In this document: positions 35,035 to 42,058 of the stretch, one piece after another
How the letters are laid out: the number at the start of each line of letters is the position of its first letter
Numbering within the stretch: position 1 is the first letter of the stretch
Assembly (NCBI GenBank): GCA_025355995.1
Contig: JANXYQ010000002.1
Location: 1-60,060 of the forward strand
From: Spirochaetaceae bacterium
GTDB lineage: Bacteria; Spirochaetota; Spirochaetia; Treponematales; Rectinemataceae
Length of the DNA stretch: 60,060 nt
Direction: 5' to 3'
Position numbers and translations under genes: made by a program
The notes under the pieces: generated by a model
What the model was told of the DNA's origin: nothing
The model's database searches: none
Seen by the model: only the letters and a program-made list of their open reading frames with translations

Positions 35035-35796
35035 ATGGCGCAGAAAGGTCAGGCCAAGCCCAGGAAGAAGAAAGAGGAGCCGGAGAAGCCGCAGAACGCC
35101 GAGCGCTGGCTCCTCACCTACTCCGACATGATCACCCTGCTCATGGTCCTCTTCGTGATCCTCTACGCCATGTCCAAGGTGGAGACCACCAAGTTCAACG
35201 CCTTGGCCGAGTCCCTCTCCAGCGCCTTCAGCATGCCGGGCGTCCAGGCGCGCGACGGCCAGGGAGGTCATTCGCTCTCGCCAACCGACGCCACCCTGAC
35301 CCCTCCCCCGGGCACGGGCCTCTCCCCCAAGAAGTCCTCCAAGCGCGACAATTTCCTGGAGAAGGCCCGCTCTACCCTGGACACGAGCATACGGACCGGC
35401 AAGATACACATGGCTACGGAGGCGCGGGGCATCGTACTCGCGCTGGCCGGGGACACCTTCTTCAAGGTGGGCTCGGCCAACCTGGAGGAGGGCGCCATCG
35501 GCACGCTCTCGAAGGTGGCGGAGCTCCTGCGGGACCTGCCCAACCCCATAGCGATCGAAGGGCACACGGACGACACCTCGATGGCGAGGGGCGACCCCCT
35601 CGGCTCCAACCTGATGCTCTCCGCCGCGCGCGCCGTATCGGTGACCGAGGCGCTCGAGCTCCTCGACGTGCCCAAGGAGCGCCTCTCGGCCACCGGCTTC
35701 GGCGACGCCAAGCCCGCCCGCCCCAACGACAGCCCCGAAGGCAGGGCCTACAACAGGCGGGTCGAGATACTCATCAGGTTCGACGCCGAGAGCTAG
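35035..35796 (+). CDS. motB: Flagellar stator protein MotB
   Basis: The 253-residue protein has a short basic cytoplasmic start, one membrane helix (about 25-48) with the ion-carrying Asp in TYSDMITLLMVLF, and a periplasmic OmpA-like peptidoglycan-binding domain (about 125-250: IEGHTDDTS, NRRVEILI). This is full MotB length for this group. The plug and linker are proline-rich (about 75-105). Together with motA it is the only flagellar structural pair in the window. Confidence 0.95.
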   Translation: MAQKGQAKPRKKKEEPEKPQNAERWLLTYSDMITLLMVLFVILYAMSKVETTKFNALAESLSSAFSMPGVQARDGQGGHSLSPTDATLTPPPGTGLSPKKSSKRDNFLEKARSTLDTSIRTGKIHMATEARGIVLALAGDTFFKVGSANLEEGAIGTLSKVAELLRDLPNPIAIEGHTDDTSMARGDPLGSNLMLSAARAVSVTEALELLDVPKERLSATGFGDAKPARPNDSPEGRAYNRRVEILIRFDAES

Positions 35797-35815
35797 CCGA
35801 AGGCCTAGCGAAGCC

Positions 35816-36214
35816 TCAGCCCAGGCAGTCCTCGATGGCTCTCGCGAGCTGCTCGGGGCGCCAAGGCTTGGTAATGCAGACCGAGATCCCGGCATCCGTC
35901 CTCGCCCTCTTGATCGCGTCGTCGTCGGCCTGGCCCGTCATGAGGATCGACTTGATGCCCGGCCTGCGCTCCCGCAGCGCGACCAGGAAGCGATCGCCCC
36001 TGATCCCCGGCATGAACCAGTCGCAGATGACCAGGATCACCTCGACTCCCTCCGACTCCAGCTCCTCGATCACCGCGTCGGCCGCCTCCGCGCCGAGCGC
36101 GGTCTCAATCGCGAAACGGCCGCCGAAGCGCCTTCGGAGCTCCTGCTTCATCGCGAGCAGTATCACGGCCTCGTCGTCGACGCAGACTATCGCCTGCCTG
36201 CCCGCTGACGGCAT
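35816..36214 (-). CDS. Stand-alone response regulator receiver
   Basis: The 132-residue receiver has the acidic pair VCVDDEA near residue 12, a phosphoacceptor Asp in VICDWFMPG about residue 63, SILMTGQ (Thr) and KPW (Lys). No output domain. The DWFMPG context and CVDDE are typical of receivers in complex phosphorelays. It lies 6 bases after a phosphoribosyltransferase gene on the same strand, an uncommon pairing. Confidence 0.88.
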   Translation of the reverse strand: MPSAGRQAIVCVDDEAVILLAMKQELRRRFGGRFAIETALGAEAADAVIEELESEGVEVILVICDWFMPGIRGDRFLVALRERRPGIKSILMTGQADDDAIKRARTDAGISVCITKPWRPEQLARAIEDCLG

Positions 36215-36220
36215 GCCGGC

Positions 36221-36748
36221 TCAGGAGCCCCGCGCCGCTGCCGCGGCGGAGGCCATGTGCGCGTCGATATCCTGCGCGTCCCAGGGGTAGCAGACCCAGC
36301 GGTCCTCGATCTCCCGCCCGGCGAAATAGCGCAGTACCTCGGCAGGGATCGAGCCCTTCTTCTCCTTGAGCTTGTTGTGGAGGACTGCCACGGCGATCTC
36401 CGAGGGCTTGTGCCTCATGAGCTCGCGCACGCAATACTCGAGCGTCGTCCTCGAGTCGTCGACCTCGTCGACCAGGAGGATGCGCCTCCCCGCGAGCTTC
36501 TTCTCGGCCTCCTCGATCCACTGGACCTTGCGCGGGAGGTCGCTCGGCTTGTCCTCCGAGTCGTAGTAGGCGACCCCCACGGCGAGGATCGGCTTGCCCA
36601 GGAAGGTGCGCATGATGCGCGCCGGGATGAATCCCCCCGACCCGATGGCGACGATGACGTCAGGCTCGAAGCCCGACGCCTTGACCCGCGCCGCGATGTC
36701 CAGGGATGTCTTGTGTATGTCCTCGTAAGTGAAGAAGTACTTCTCCAT
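36221..36748 (-). CDS. Purine phosphoribosyltransferase (xanthine/hypoxanthine type)
   Basis: A 175-residue type I phosphoribosyltransferase, which joins a purine base to PRPP. The PRPP-binding signature ILLVDEVDDSRTTL (about residue 95) and a GSGGFIPARIM loop are visible; the length and overall pattern fit the group annotated as xanthine-guanine or hypoxanthine salvage enzymes that end in an aromatic WVCYPWD motif. The exact base cannot be told. It is the first gene of a pair with a receiver. Confidence 0.85.
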   Translation of the reverse strand: MEKYFFTYEDIHKTSLDIAARVKASGFEPDVIVAIGSGGFIPARIMRTFLGKPILAVGVAYYDSEDKPSDLPRKVQWIEEAEKKLAGRRILLVDEVDDSRTTLEYCVRELMRHKPSEIAVAVLHNKLKEKKGSIPAEVLRYFAGREIEDRWVCYPWDAQDIDAHMASAAAAARGS

Positions 36749-36883
36749 GGACGGATACTAATTAGTAGGGCGAGTATTAGCAAGGTGGGGGAGAACGGAA
36801 GGTCATATCCCGCGCACTACGCTGCACTCAAAATCGTGAATCGTTTCGTCCTTAATGCAGGGGGCCGCTCGGCTGCGGAATCG

Positions 36884-37735
36884 CTACCCCCTCTTCTCCG
36901 GTTTCTGGGCGGCGATATCCTTGGGGGTGACCTGGGGATGGTGGCAGCGGCCCGTGAGGGGCGTGTCCGAGCGGAGGTACCATTTGGACTTGATCTGTAT
37001 CGAAAGCGCCGGGCAATAGTTGAAACAGGCCCAGCAGGCGTAGAAGTCCGCTTCTTCCTTCCAATTCGGCCGCCCGTCCAGCATCTCGACCTTGCCGGCG
37101 AGGCAAACCCCCTCGCAGAGGCCGCATCCCGTACATTTCGAATCGGCGTAGAAGTCGAAGCGGCTCTCCACGTACTTGCCGAATTTCAGGAAGAAGGGCA
37201 CGAAAGGCAGCAGGAGCGCAGGCGCGTGGGTCGGGCCGTCGATGCGCTTTGGCCGGACTGCCGTACGGCCGCGGATCGCCTCGCAGGCGAGGTCCAAGTC
37301 CTCCATCGCCTTCGCCTCCAGCCGGGCGTTCTTCTCCTCGCTTATTCTTTCCCGATAAAGCGATGCGATGAGCGGCGCGCTGCCCGAGGGCATGGTGACG
37401 GCGAAGTTGCCGTCCAGGCGCTTGCCCTTTCGGGTAAGCAGCTCGTTCAATGCCGAGAATGTCCAGCAATCCGTGCCGCCCCTCACGGAGACCGCGAATA
37501 TATAGCTGGCCGAGCCGAAATCGAATTTCTCGAGCAGCTTCATGACGATCTTCGGCGCCGTGGACGCATATTGGGGAAACACGAATCCGACAGCCTCGCC
37601 CTTGGTCGCGACCCTATCCTCGGCAAGCGCGCGCAAGATCGGGATCAGCTCTGACTCGGGCAGGCGCCTTTGCAATTCCCTCGCGATATGTAATGAATTC
37701 CCCGTTCCCGAGAAGAAATAAAGCTCCGTTCCCAT
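36884..37735 (-). CDS. EFR1-type flavodoxin-ferredoxin fusion
   Basis: A 283-residue protein with an N-terminal flavodoxin domain (about 1-170: FFSGTGNSLHIA binds FMN phosphate) and a C-terminal ferredoxin part with two cysteine clusters (CTGCGLCEGVC about 205 and CWACFNYCP about 240). This EFR1 architecture is common in anaerobes; electron donor and acceptor are unknown. GGAGG lies 5 bases before the start. It stands as a single gene. Confidence 0.88.
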   Translation of the reverse strand: MGTELYFFSGTGNSLHIARELQRRLPESELIPILRALAEDRVATKGEAVGFVFPQYASTAPKIVMKLLEKFDFGSASYIFAVSVRGGTDCWTFSALNELLTRKGKRLDGNFAVTMPSGSAPLIASLYRERISEEKNARLEAKAMEDLDLACEAIRGRTAVRPKRIDGPTHAPALLLPFVPFFLKFGKYVESRFDFYADSKCTGCGLCEGVCLAGKVEMLDGRPNWKEEADFYACWACFNYCPALSIQIKSKWYLRSDTPLTGRCHHPQVTPKDIAAQKPEKRG

Positions 37736-37754
37736 CGGCTCCTCCGCGCGCGCC

Positions 37755-37773
37755 CGATCGATCGATCGATGAT
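37755..37773. repeat. Short CGAT tandem repeat
   Basis: Four consecutive CGAT units followed by GAT lie in the 84-base gap between the EFR1 and dienelactone hydrolase genes. No other structure is apparent there. Confidence 0.8.
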
Positions 37774-37819
37774 AGCCCGCGACTCGCGAAAAAGGTAGCC
37801 GGAATACAGCGCCGCCCGC

Positions 37820-38638
37820 TCAGCCCGTGAGCGTCCTCGCGAAGAAGGCCAGCAGGCGGGCGTAGGAATCGCGGGCCGCAGCCGGGTTGTAGGATGGCGC
37901 GTCGTCATTGAAGAAGGCGTGGCCGGCGCCCTCATAGACGTGGCTCTCGAAGGACAGGCCCGCCGCTCGCGCGCCTTCCTCGAAGGCAGGGATGCCTGCG
38001 ACCGCCCGTTGGTCCAGGGCGCCGAAAAAACCGATGACGGGGCAGCCGACCTTGGCGAGTCTCTCCGCGGTCGGAGGGTTGCCGTAGAAGACCGCCGCGC
38101 CTGAGAGCTCGCTTTCCTCGCAGGCCAGGAGGGCCGATAGGCCCCCTCCCATGCAAAAGCCCACGCAGCCCAATTTTTGCCCCCTCGTCTCCGGCCTCTC
38201 CTCGCGGAGGTGGCGGAAGGCCAGGCGCAACGGAGGCAGGAGGGATTCCACCCTCCCGGGCGCCGCGAAGGAAAACACTCCCGCGAAGGTCTCGGCGATC
38301 CTGGAGCCCTCGGCCTCGGGAAGCTTGCCCATCGCGGCCGCCCTCGTCGCTGGATCGAACATCGTTCCAGGCGGGAGCATGGCGGAGAAGCCAAAAGCCT
38401 CCGCGATCCTCTCGTTCGACAGGAAGTCCGGCCGCCGGCCATTCTCGGCGAAGAGGTCTGGAGCGAGAGCCGCATAGCCGGCCGCGGCGATGCGGCGAGT
38501 CAGGTCCGCGATGTGGTCGTTGACGCCCCCGGCTTCCTGGATGACCAGGACTCCAGGCAGGCTCCCGCGCGATCTCCCGGGCCGAGCGAAGTAGCCCGAA
38601 CCCGAGCCGTAGCGAATCCACTCGCCTTCAATCGACAT
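37820..38638 (-). CDS. Dienelactone hydrolase family protein
   Basis: The 272-residue alpha/beta hydrolase has the nucleophile motif GFCMGG (Cys nucleophile, about residue 163), the acid in GALDQR and the catalytic His in GAGHAFFND. The start VLVIQEAGGVNDHI is the oxyanion region. Members hydrolyse dienelactone in aromatic degradation, but many act on other esters. GGGAGG is 6 bases before the start. No aromatic catabolism neighbours are seen. Confidence 0.9.
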   Translation of the reverse strand: MSIEGEWIRYGSGSGYFARPGRSRGSLPGVLVIQEAGGVNDHIADLTRRIAAAGYAALAPDLFAENGRRPDFLSNERIAEAFGFSAMLPPGTMFDPATRAAAMGKLPEAEGSRIAETFAGVFSFAAPGRVESLLPPLRLAFRHLREERPETRGQKLGCVGFCMGGGLSALLACEESELSGAAVFYGNPPTAERLAKVGCPVIGFFGALDQRAVAGIPAFEEGARAAGLSFESHVYEGAGHAFFNDDAPSYNPAAARDSYARLLAFFARTLTG

Positions 38639-38651
38639 GCATCGCCTCCCG

Positions 38652-39065
38652 TCAATCCTTGACCACTGCCATCAGGGCCTCGCAGACGACATTTCGGCTT
38701 TGCTCGATGATGAGATCGCGAACGTCGCCTTTTTCGAGCCGCGCCACTGTGGGCAGGACATAGGCCTTAACGCGGTCGGAGAGATTCCTGAATATGGCAT
38801 CCTTGACCTTTTCTTCCGCGCCGACGAGGGCGGTGATCAGGTCGCGGCCCGTGATCTTCCTCAAGATCCCTTGGATCGAGGCATCGTCGAGCCTCGAGAT
38901 CGCCGAGAATTCGGGAACGAATCCCGCGTCGACGCTCCGACGCAGGGTTATTTTGCCGTCCGCCACCTCCAACTCGATCTCGTCGGCGAACTGAACCTGC
39001 TTGAGGATAGCCTGAGGTATTCGAATGCCCTTGGAGTTTCCGATATCGACGATAGGTACGCGCAT
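38652..39065 (-). CDS. AbrB/MazE DNA-binding domain fused to a FliG C-terminal domain
   Basis: The 137-residue protein joins two recognisable domains. Residues about 1-45 are an AbrB/MazE swapped-hairpin DNA-binding domain (VPIVDIGNSKGIRIPQAIL). Residues about 53-130 match the C-terminal domain of the flagellar rotor protein FliG: FSAISRLDDASIQGILRKI, then RDLITALVGAEEKVKDAIF, RNLSDR and a final helix. The match covers the LDDxSIQ segment that in flagellar FliG holds charged residues touching MotA, as well as the RNxSxR that follows. No toxin gene is adjacent, so it is not a simple antitoxin. AGGAGA precedes the start. Function unknown; a repressor whose partner binding uses a FliG fold is the inference. 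Confidence 0.75.
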   Translation of the reverse strand: MRVPIVDIGNSKGIRIPQAILKQVQFADEIELEVADGKITLRRSVDAGFVPEFSAISRLDDASIQGILRKITGRDLITALVGAEEKVKDAIFRNLSDRVKAYVLPTVARLEKGDVRDLIIEQSRNVVCEALMAVVKD

Positions 39066-39154
39066 AGATTCTCCTGATATCAGTATTTACAATATAACTA
39101 CTATGTAGCTACTTTCTTGTCAATAAAATATTTGCATTTTCCCGCGTTTCTTGA

Positions 39155-39185
39155 TTGACCCTGACGTTACGTCATACTCTATCTT
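39155..39185 (+). promoter_or_regulatory. MerR-type promoter and operator of the TipA-like gene
   Basis: TTGACC (39155-39160) and TATCTT (39180-39185) are separated by 19 bases, the stretched spacing used by MerR regulators. Inside the spacer is a perfect inverted repeat, TGACGT-T-ACGTCA (39162-39174). The start codon follows 22 bases after the -10. This strongly suggests the gene activates itself. Confidence 0.75.
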
Positions 39186-39207
39186 CATCCTATTCGAGGG
39201 AGCGACA

Positions 39208-39960
39208 ATGGCCTATACGATCAAGAAGCTCGCGCAGATGGCGCAGGTGAGCGTCCGGACGCTGCACCATTACGACGCCGTCGGACTCGTGGTGCCCGGT
39301 TCCCGAAGCGCTTCGGGCTACCGGCTCTACGGGGAGGCGGAGCTCCTGCGGCTGCAGCAGGTGCTCTTCTACCGAGAGCTAGACCTGAGCCTGGAAGAGA
39401 TCTGCCGCCTCCTCGACGAGCCGGGCTATGACCCCGTGACTGCCCTCGAGACGCAGCTGCGCCTCCTGGCGGCTCGCGCCGACCGCATAGCGCGGCTCAT
39501 GGATACCGTCGGCCGCACGATCGGCCGGCTCAAAGGAGAGAATATGCTCAGCGACGAGGAATTGTACGAGGGTTTCGCGAAGGACGAGATCCAGAAAATC
39601 AAGGGCGAGGCTAAGGCCAGGTGGGGTTCCACGGAGGCCTACGCCCAGAGTCAGAAGAGGGTGGCGAAGATGTCGAAGGCGGATCTGGAGAGGGTCAAGG
39701 CCGAAGGAGCGGCCGTGGACGCCGCGGCGGCCCGGGCCCTGGCCCGCGGCGAGGACCCCGCCTCTGCCGCCGTGCGCGCCATCATGGCTCGGAAGTTCGA
39801 GCAGCTGCGCGCCTTTTACGAGCCGGACAAGGAGTTGTTCGCGGGGCTCGGGCGCATGTACTCCGAGGACGAGCGCTTCAGGAAGCATTACGAGGATATC
39901 GCCCCCGGCCTCGCGGATTTCCTGCGGCTGGCCATGTCCGCGTACGCGGAAGGGATCTAG
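39208..39960 (+). CDS. MerR-family regulator with TipAS-like ligand domain
   Basis: A 250-residue transcription factor. Residues 1-70 are the MerR winged helix (YTIKKLAQMAQVSVRTLHHYDAVGLV), then a dimer helix (about 75-115), and a C-terminal TipAS-like domain (about 120-245) that in TipA captures antibiotic-type ligands in a globin-like fold (KDEIQKIKGEAKARWG and FYEPDKELFAGLGRMY). The ATG at 39208 has GAGGGAG 5 bases upstream and fits the family. A self-activating promoter precedes it and a strong terminator follows, so it is monocistronic; its target is presumably itself and unseen genes. Confidence 0.92.
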   Translation: MAYTIKKLAQMAQVSVRTLHHYDAVGLVVPGSRSASGYRLYGEAELLRLQQVLFYRELDLSLEEICRLLDEPGYDPVTALETQLRLLAARADRIARLMDTVGRTIGRLKGENMLSDEELYEGFAKDEIQKIKGEAKARWGSTEAYAQSQKRVAKMSKADLERVKAEGAAVDAAAARALARGEDPASAAVRAIMARKFEQLRAFYEPDKELFAGLGRMYSEDERFRKHYEDIAPGLADFLRLAMSAYAEGI

Positions 39961-39963
39961 CCC

Positions 39964-39998
39964 GCCGCCCGCCGACCCATCGCGGTCGGCGGGCGGCC
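39964..39998 (+). terminator. Terminator after the MerR gene
   Basis: A perfect 14-bp stem (GCCGCCCGCCGACC / GGTCGGCGGGCGGC) with a 6-base loop begins 3 bases after the stop. Only a short T-stretch (CTTTA) follows. Confidence 0.8.
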
Positions 39999-40034
39999 TT
40001 TACTTGGGGCGCTTCATCATTTAGAGTGAGCCGC

Positions 40035-40073
40035 ATGAAAAAAGCACTCCCGAGGCGGGGCGGAAGGGAATGA
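40035..40073 (+). CDS. Possible 12-codon leader ORF
   Basis: ATG at 40035 opens a frame of 12 codons (MKKALPRRGGRE) whose TGA overlaps the ATG of the next gene as ATGA. The purine-rich end of the frame is also the ribosome site of the next gene. It may couple translation or may be chance. Confidence 0.3.
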   Translation: MKKALPRRGGRE

Positions 40074-40993
40074 AGGTCAAGGGCGCCCTCTCGCAGATGC
40101 TCAAGAAAAGCCTCAACGAGTCCCTTACTCCCGACATGATGGAGCGCGTCGCCCAGGACGTGATACCCGACTACGACCTCCGCAGGCGATCGGGCTTCCC
40201 CGCCAACATCCCAATGCAGGGGCTTACCGCCGCCTCGCGGATCGTGGATGACGTGGTTGCCGAGGATTACATCCTCCATTTCATCGAGCGCCTCGTCCTC
40301 CTGGACAAGGAGGGCTTCATGGGGCGGTCATACCGAATTGCGGGCCTCCGGGAGATATTCAAATTCATCGCCGCCGAGGCCTACATCTGGGACGCGGACA
40401 CCGGCCGATTCATGGAGGATCCCCGCATCAGGCGCACCCAGAACTGGGGCCGCCTCCTCCAGGGCGAGGAGCTCCGCTTCTCCCTCCTCCGCGTCGACGT
40501 GGTCACCAACTCGCGCATCGTGAAGGTCCACGGGGAGACCGCCGCCCGAGGAGCCTACGACGACCTGCGGAGCATCCTCTCGCGCTGCGCCGAGAGGCGC
40601 TCGGGGCGCATCTGGAGCTGGGAGGGGGACGGCGCCCTCGCCGCCTTCCTCTTCGGCCACTCCACCACCTCCTCGGTGCTGGCCGGCATGGCCCTCCTCC
40701 ACGAACTTTTCATCTATAACCTGGCCTATAACCGCATAGGCGAGCCGCTGCGCGTGCGGGCGGCCGTGCATACCGGGCCCATACGCTACCTCCCGGACGT
40801 CGGCGAGATCCTCACCCAGGAGACCTGCCGCGAGGTCATCGAGTCCGAATCCCGATGGACGCCGCCCGACGGTCTCTCCATAAGCCCCGCGGTCGCCGGC
40901 ACGCTGGATCGCGTCATCCTCGACCGCTTCAGGCCGGGCCCTGAGGCGGGTTCGCGAGCCCTGGTATACTCCGTGGGGGCGAGCCTCGCATGA
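40070..40993 (+). CDS. Cyclase-homology protein A (C1-like, degenerate class III cyclase)
   Basis: A 307-residue soluble protein. The first half (about 1-130) is helical and unrecognised; the second half (about 135-300) resembles a class III nucleotidyl cyclase catalytic domain. It keeps both metal-binding positions (D143 in LLRVDVVTNS, D187 in WSWEGDGALAAF) and the strand VRAAVHTGP, but the later segment with the transition-state Asn and Arg is not recognisable. This is the residue pattern of the C1 half of two-domain adenylyl cyclases. The next gene, overlapping by ATGA, encodes the complementary pattern. Alone it should be inactive. No membrane helix or signal peptide. Confidence 0.6.
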   Translation: MKVKGALSQMLKKSLNESLTPDMMERVAQDVIPDYDLRRRSGFPANIPMQGLTAASRIVDDVVAEDYILHFIERLVLLDKEGFMGRSYRIAGLREIFKFIAAEAYIWDADTGRFMEDPRIRRTQNWGRLLQGEELRFSLLRVDVVTNSRIVKVHGETAARGAYDDLRSILSRCAERRSGRIWSWEGDGALAAFLFGHSTTSSVLAGMALLHELFIYNLAYNRIGEPLRVRAAVHTGPIRYLPDVGEILTQETCREVIESESRWTPPDGLSISPAVAGTLDRVILDRFRPGPEAGSRALVYSVGASLA

Positions 40994-41979
40994 ATATCAT
41001 CATCTGCGCCTCCGACCCCGCGGACAAGAAGCTCGCGGCCTTCGCGGCGCGCACTTTCGCCGAGCGGACCTTCGCCAAGGGCGAGCGGCCCGAGATCATG
41101 GCTGACTCCGCCTTCTCCCGCGCCATCAAGAAGAAGGCGCCGGGGGCCTTCGTCTACTTCGACCTGGGCTTGGGGACAGATCGCGTCCTCGAGCTCGCCT
41201 CGAGGCTGGACGAGATAGGCCCCAGCGCTTGGGGGGTGCTCGACCGCGAGGGACAATCCGAGGATCCCGCGCTCTTCTTCTTCGCCGGCGCGAGCGACTA
41301 CGTTGGCCCGGCGCTGTTCAAGACGGGCCTCGGCCAGGGGAGGCTAGGCGACGCCCTGGCGTACTCGGGGCTCGAGGAAGCCGCCCCGGACGGCCCCGAG
41401 GCCGCGGGCGCCGGCGGTTCCTTCCCCGGATGGGCGGTCCTCGAGGAGGGAGCCGAGGTCCCCGTGCGCTTCTGCTACGCGGCGGTCGGCAACCAGAAGA
41501 GCCTGCTCGAGCGGATCGGGGAAAAGCGCCTCGACAAGCTCCGCGACGATTTCGCGTCCTTCCTCGAACCCTGGGCCAAGGAATGCGGCGGCCTCGTCTG
41601 GATCAAGGAGAGCTCAGGCTGCCTCCTCCTATTCCCTCCCGAGGACGAGGGCATGAATCCCGTCCTCGCCTCCTTCCGCCTCCTCCTCGACCGCGCCATC
41701 ATCGGCTACGAGGTATTCAAGCTCGAGGTGCCGCTCACGTTCAGGTTCGCGTTCCACTCGGGGCATACACAGTGGAGGAAGCCCGGGGCCACCGGCAAAG
41801 TCATCTCCGAGGACGTGAACTTCGTCTTCCACCTCGGGATGAAGGCCGCCGGCGACGGGTATATCCTCGCCTCCGCCGACGCCCGTGACGCCATCCCCGA
41901 ATCCCTCCGCGAGCTCTTCTCCGAAGCGGGCGACTACGAGGGGCGCTCGCTCGTCGCGTCGCGGAAATTCAAGGACTAA
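40990..41979 (+). CDS. Cyclase-homology protein B (C2-like, degenerate class III cyclase)
   Basis: A 329-residue soluble protein. Residues about 1-125 look like an alternating alpha/beta domain that may be a degenerate receiver (MNIIICASDP start, FVYFDLG, then FFFAGASDY), without the phosphoacceptor context. Residues about 158-320 resemble a class III cyclase domain in which both metal Asp positions are lost (FCYAAVGNQ; WIKESSGCLLLF) while the segment VISEDVNFVFHL (271-282) keeps the transition-state Asn (N277), with His instead of Arg (H281). This is the C2-like complement of the preceding gene, to which it is translationally coupled. Function as a heterodimer is inference. Confidence 0.6.
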   Translation: MNIIICASDPADKKLAAFAARTFAERTFAKGERPEIMADSAFSRAIKKKAPGAFVYFDLGLGTDRVLELASRLDEIGPSAWGVLDREGQSEDPALFFFAGASDYVGPALFKTGLGQGRLGDALAYSGLEEAAPDGPEAAGAGGSFPGWAVLEEGAEVPVRFCYAAVGNQKSLLERIGEKRLDKLRDDFASFLEPWAKECGGLVWIKESSGCLLLFPPEDEGMNPVLASFRLLLDRAIIGYEVFKLEVPLTFRFAFHSGHTQWRKPGATGKVISEDVNFVFHLGMKAAGDGYILASADARDAIPESLRELFSEAGDYEGRSLVASRKFKD

Positions 41980-42000
41980 GAAATCGTTTCACGATTTCTT
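41978..42000. terminator. Hairpin after the cyclase-pair operon
   Basis: A perfect 10-bp stem (AAGAAATCGT / ACGATTTCTT) with loop TTC overlaps the last base of the stop codon region. Only TTCTTG follows, so it is a weak intrinsic terminator or an RNA-end hairpin; being symmetric it could serve both strands. Confidence 0.6.
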
Positions 42001-42023
42001 GTACCGCGAGGAATGGATGGTAG

Positions 42024-42042
42024 CGCGCGCTAAGAGCGCGCG
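42024..42042. terminator. Second hairpin between convergent genes
   Basis: A perfect 8-bp stem (CGCGCGCT / AGCGCGCG) with loop AAG sits 16 bases before the end of the convergent membrane protein gene. No T-run in either direction. Confidence 0.5.
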
Positions 42043-42058
42043 ACGGAATAACGAGACG

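Noticed and set aside
37755-37773. CGAT repeat as a phase-variable switch
   Set aside because: Only four short units in an intergenic gap, away from any promoter or coding start that I can identify.
38652-39065. A MazE antitoxin of a toxin-antitoxin pair
   Set aside because: Neither neighbour encodes a MazF-like or other small toxin, and the C-terminal domain is FliG-like rather than a toxin-binding tail.
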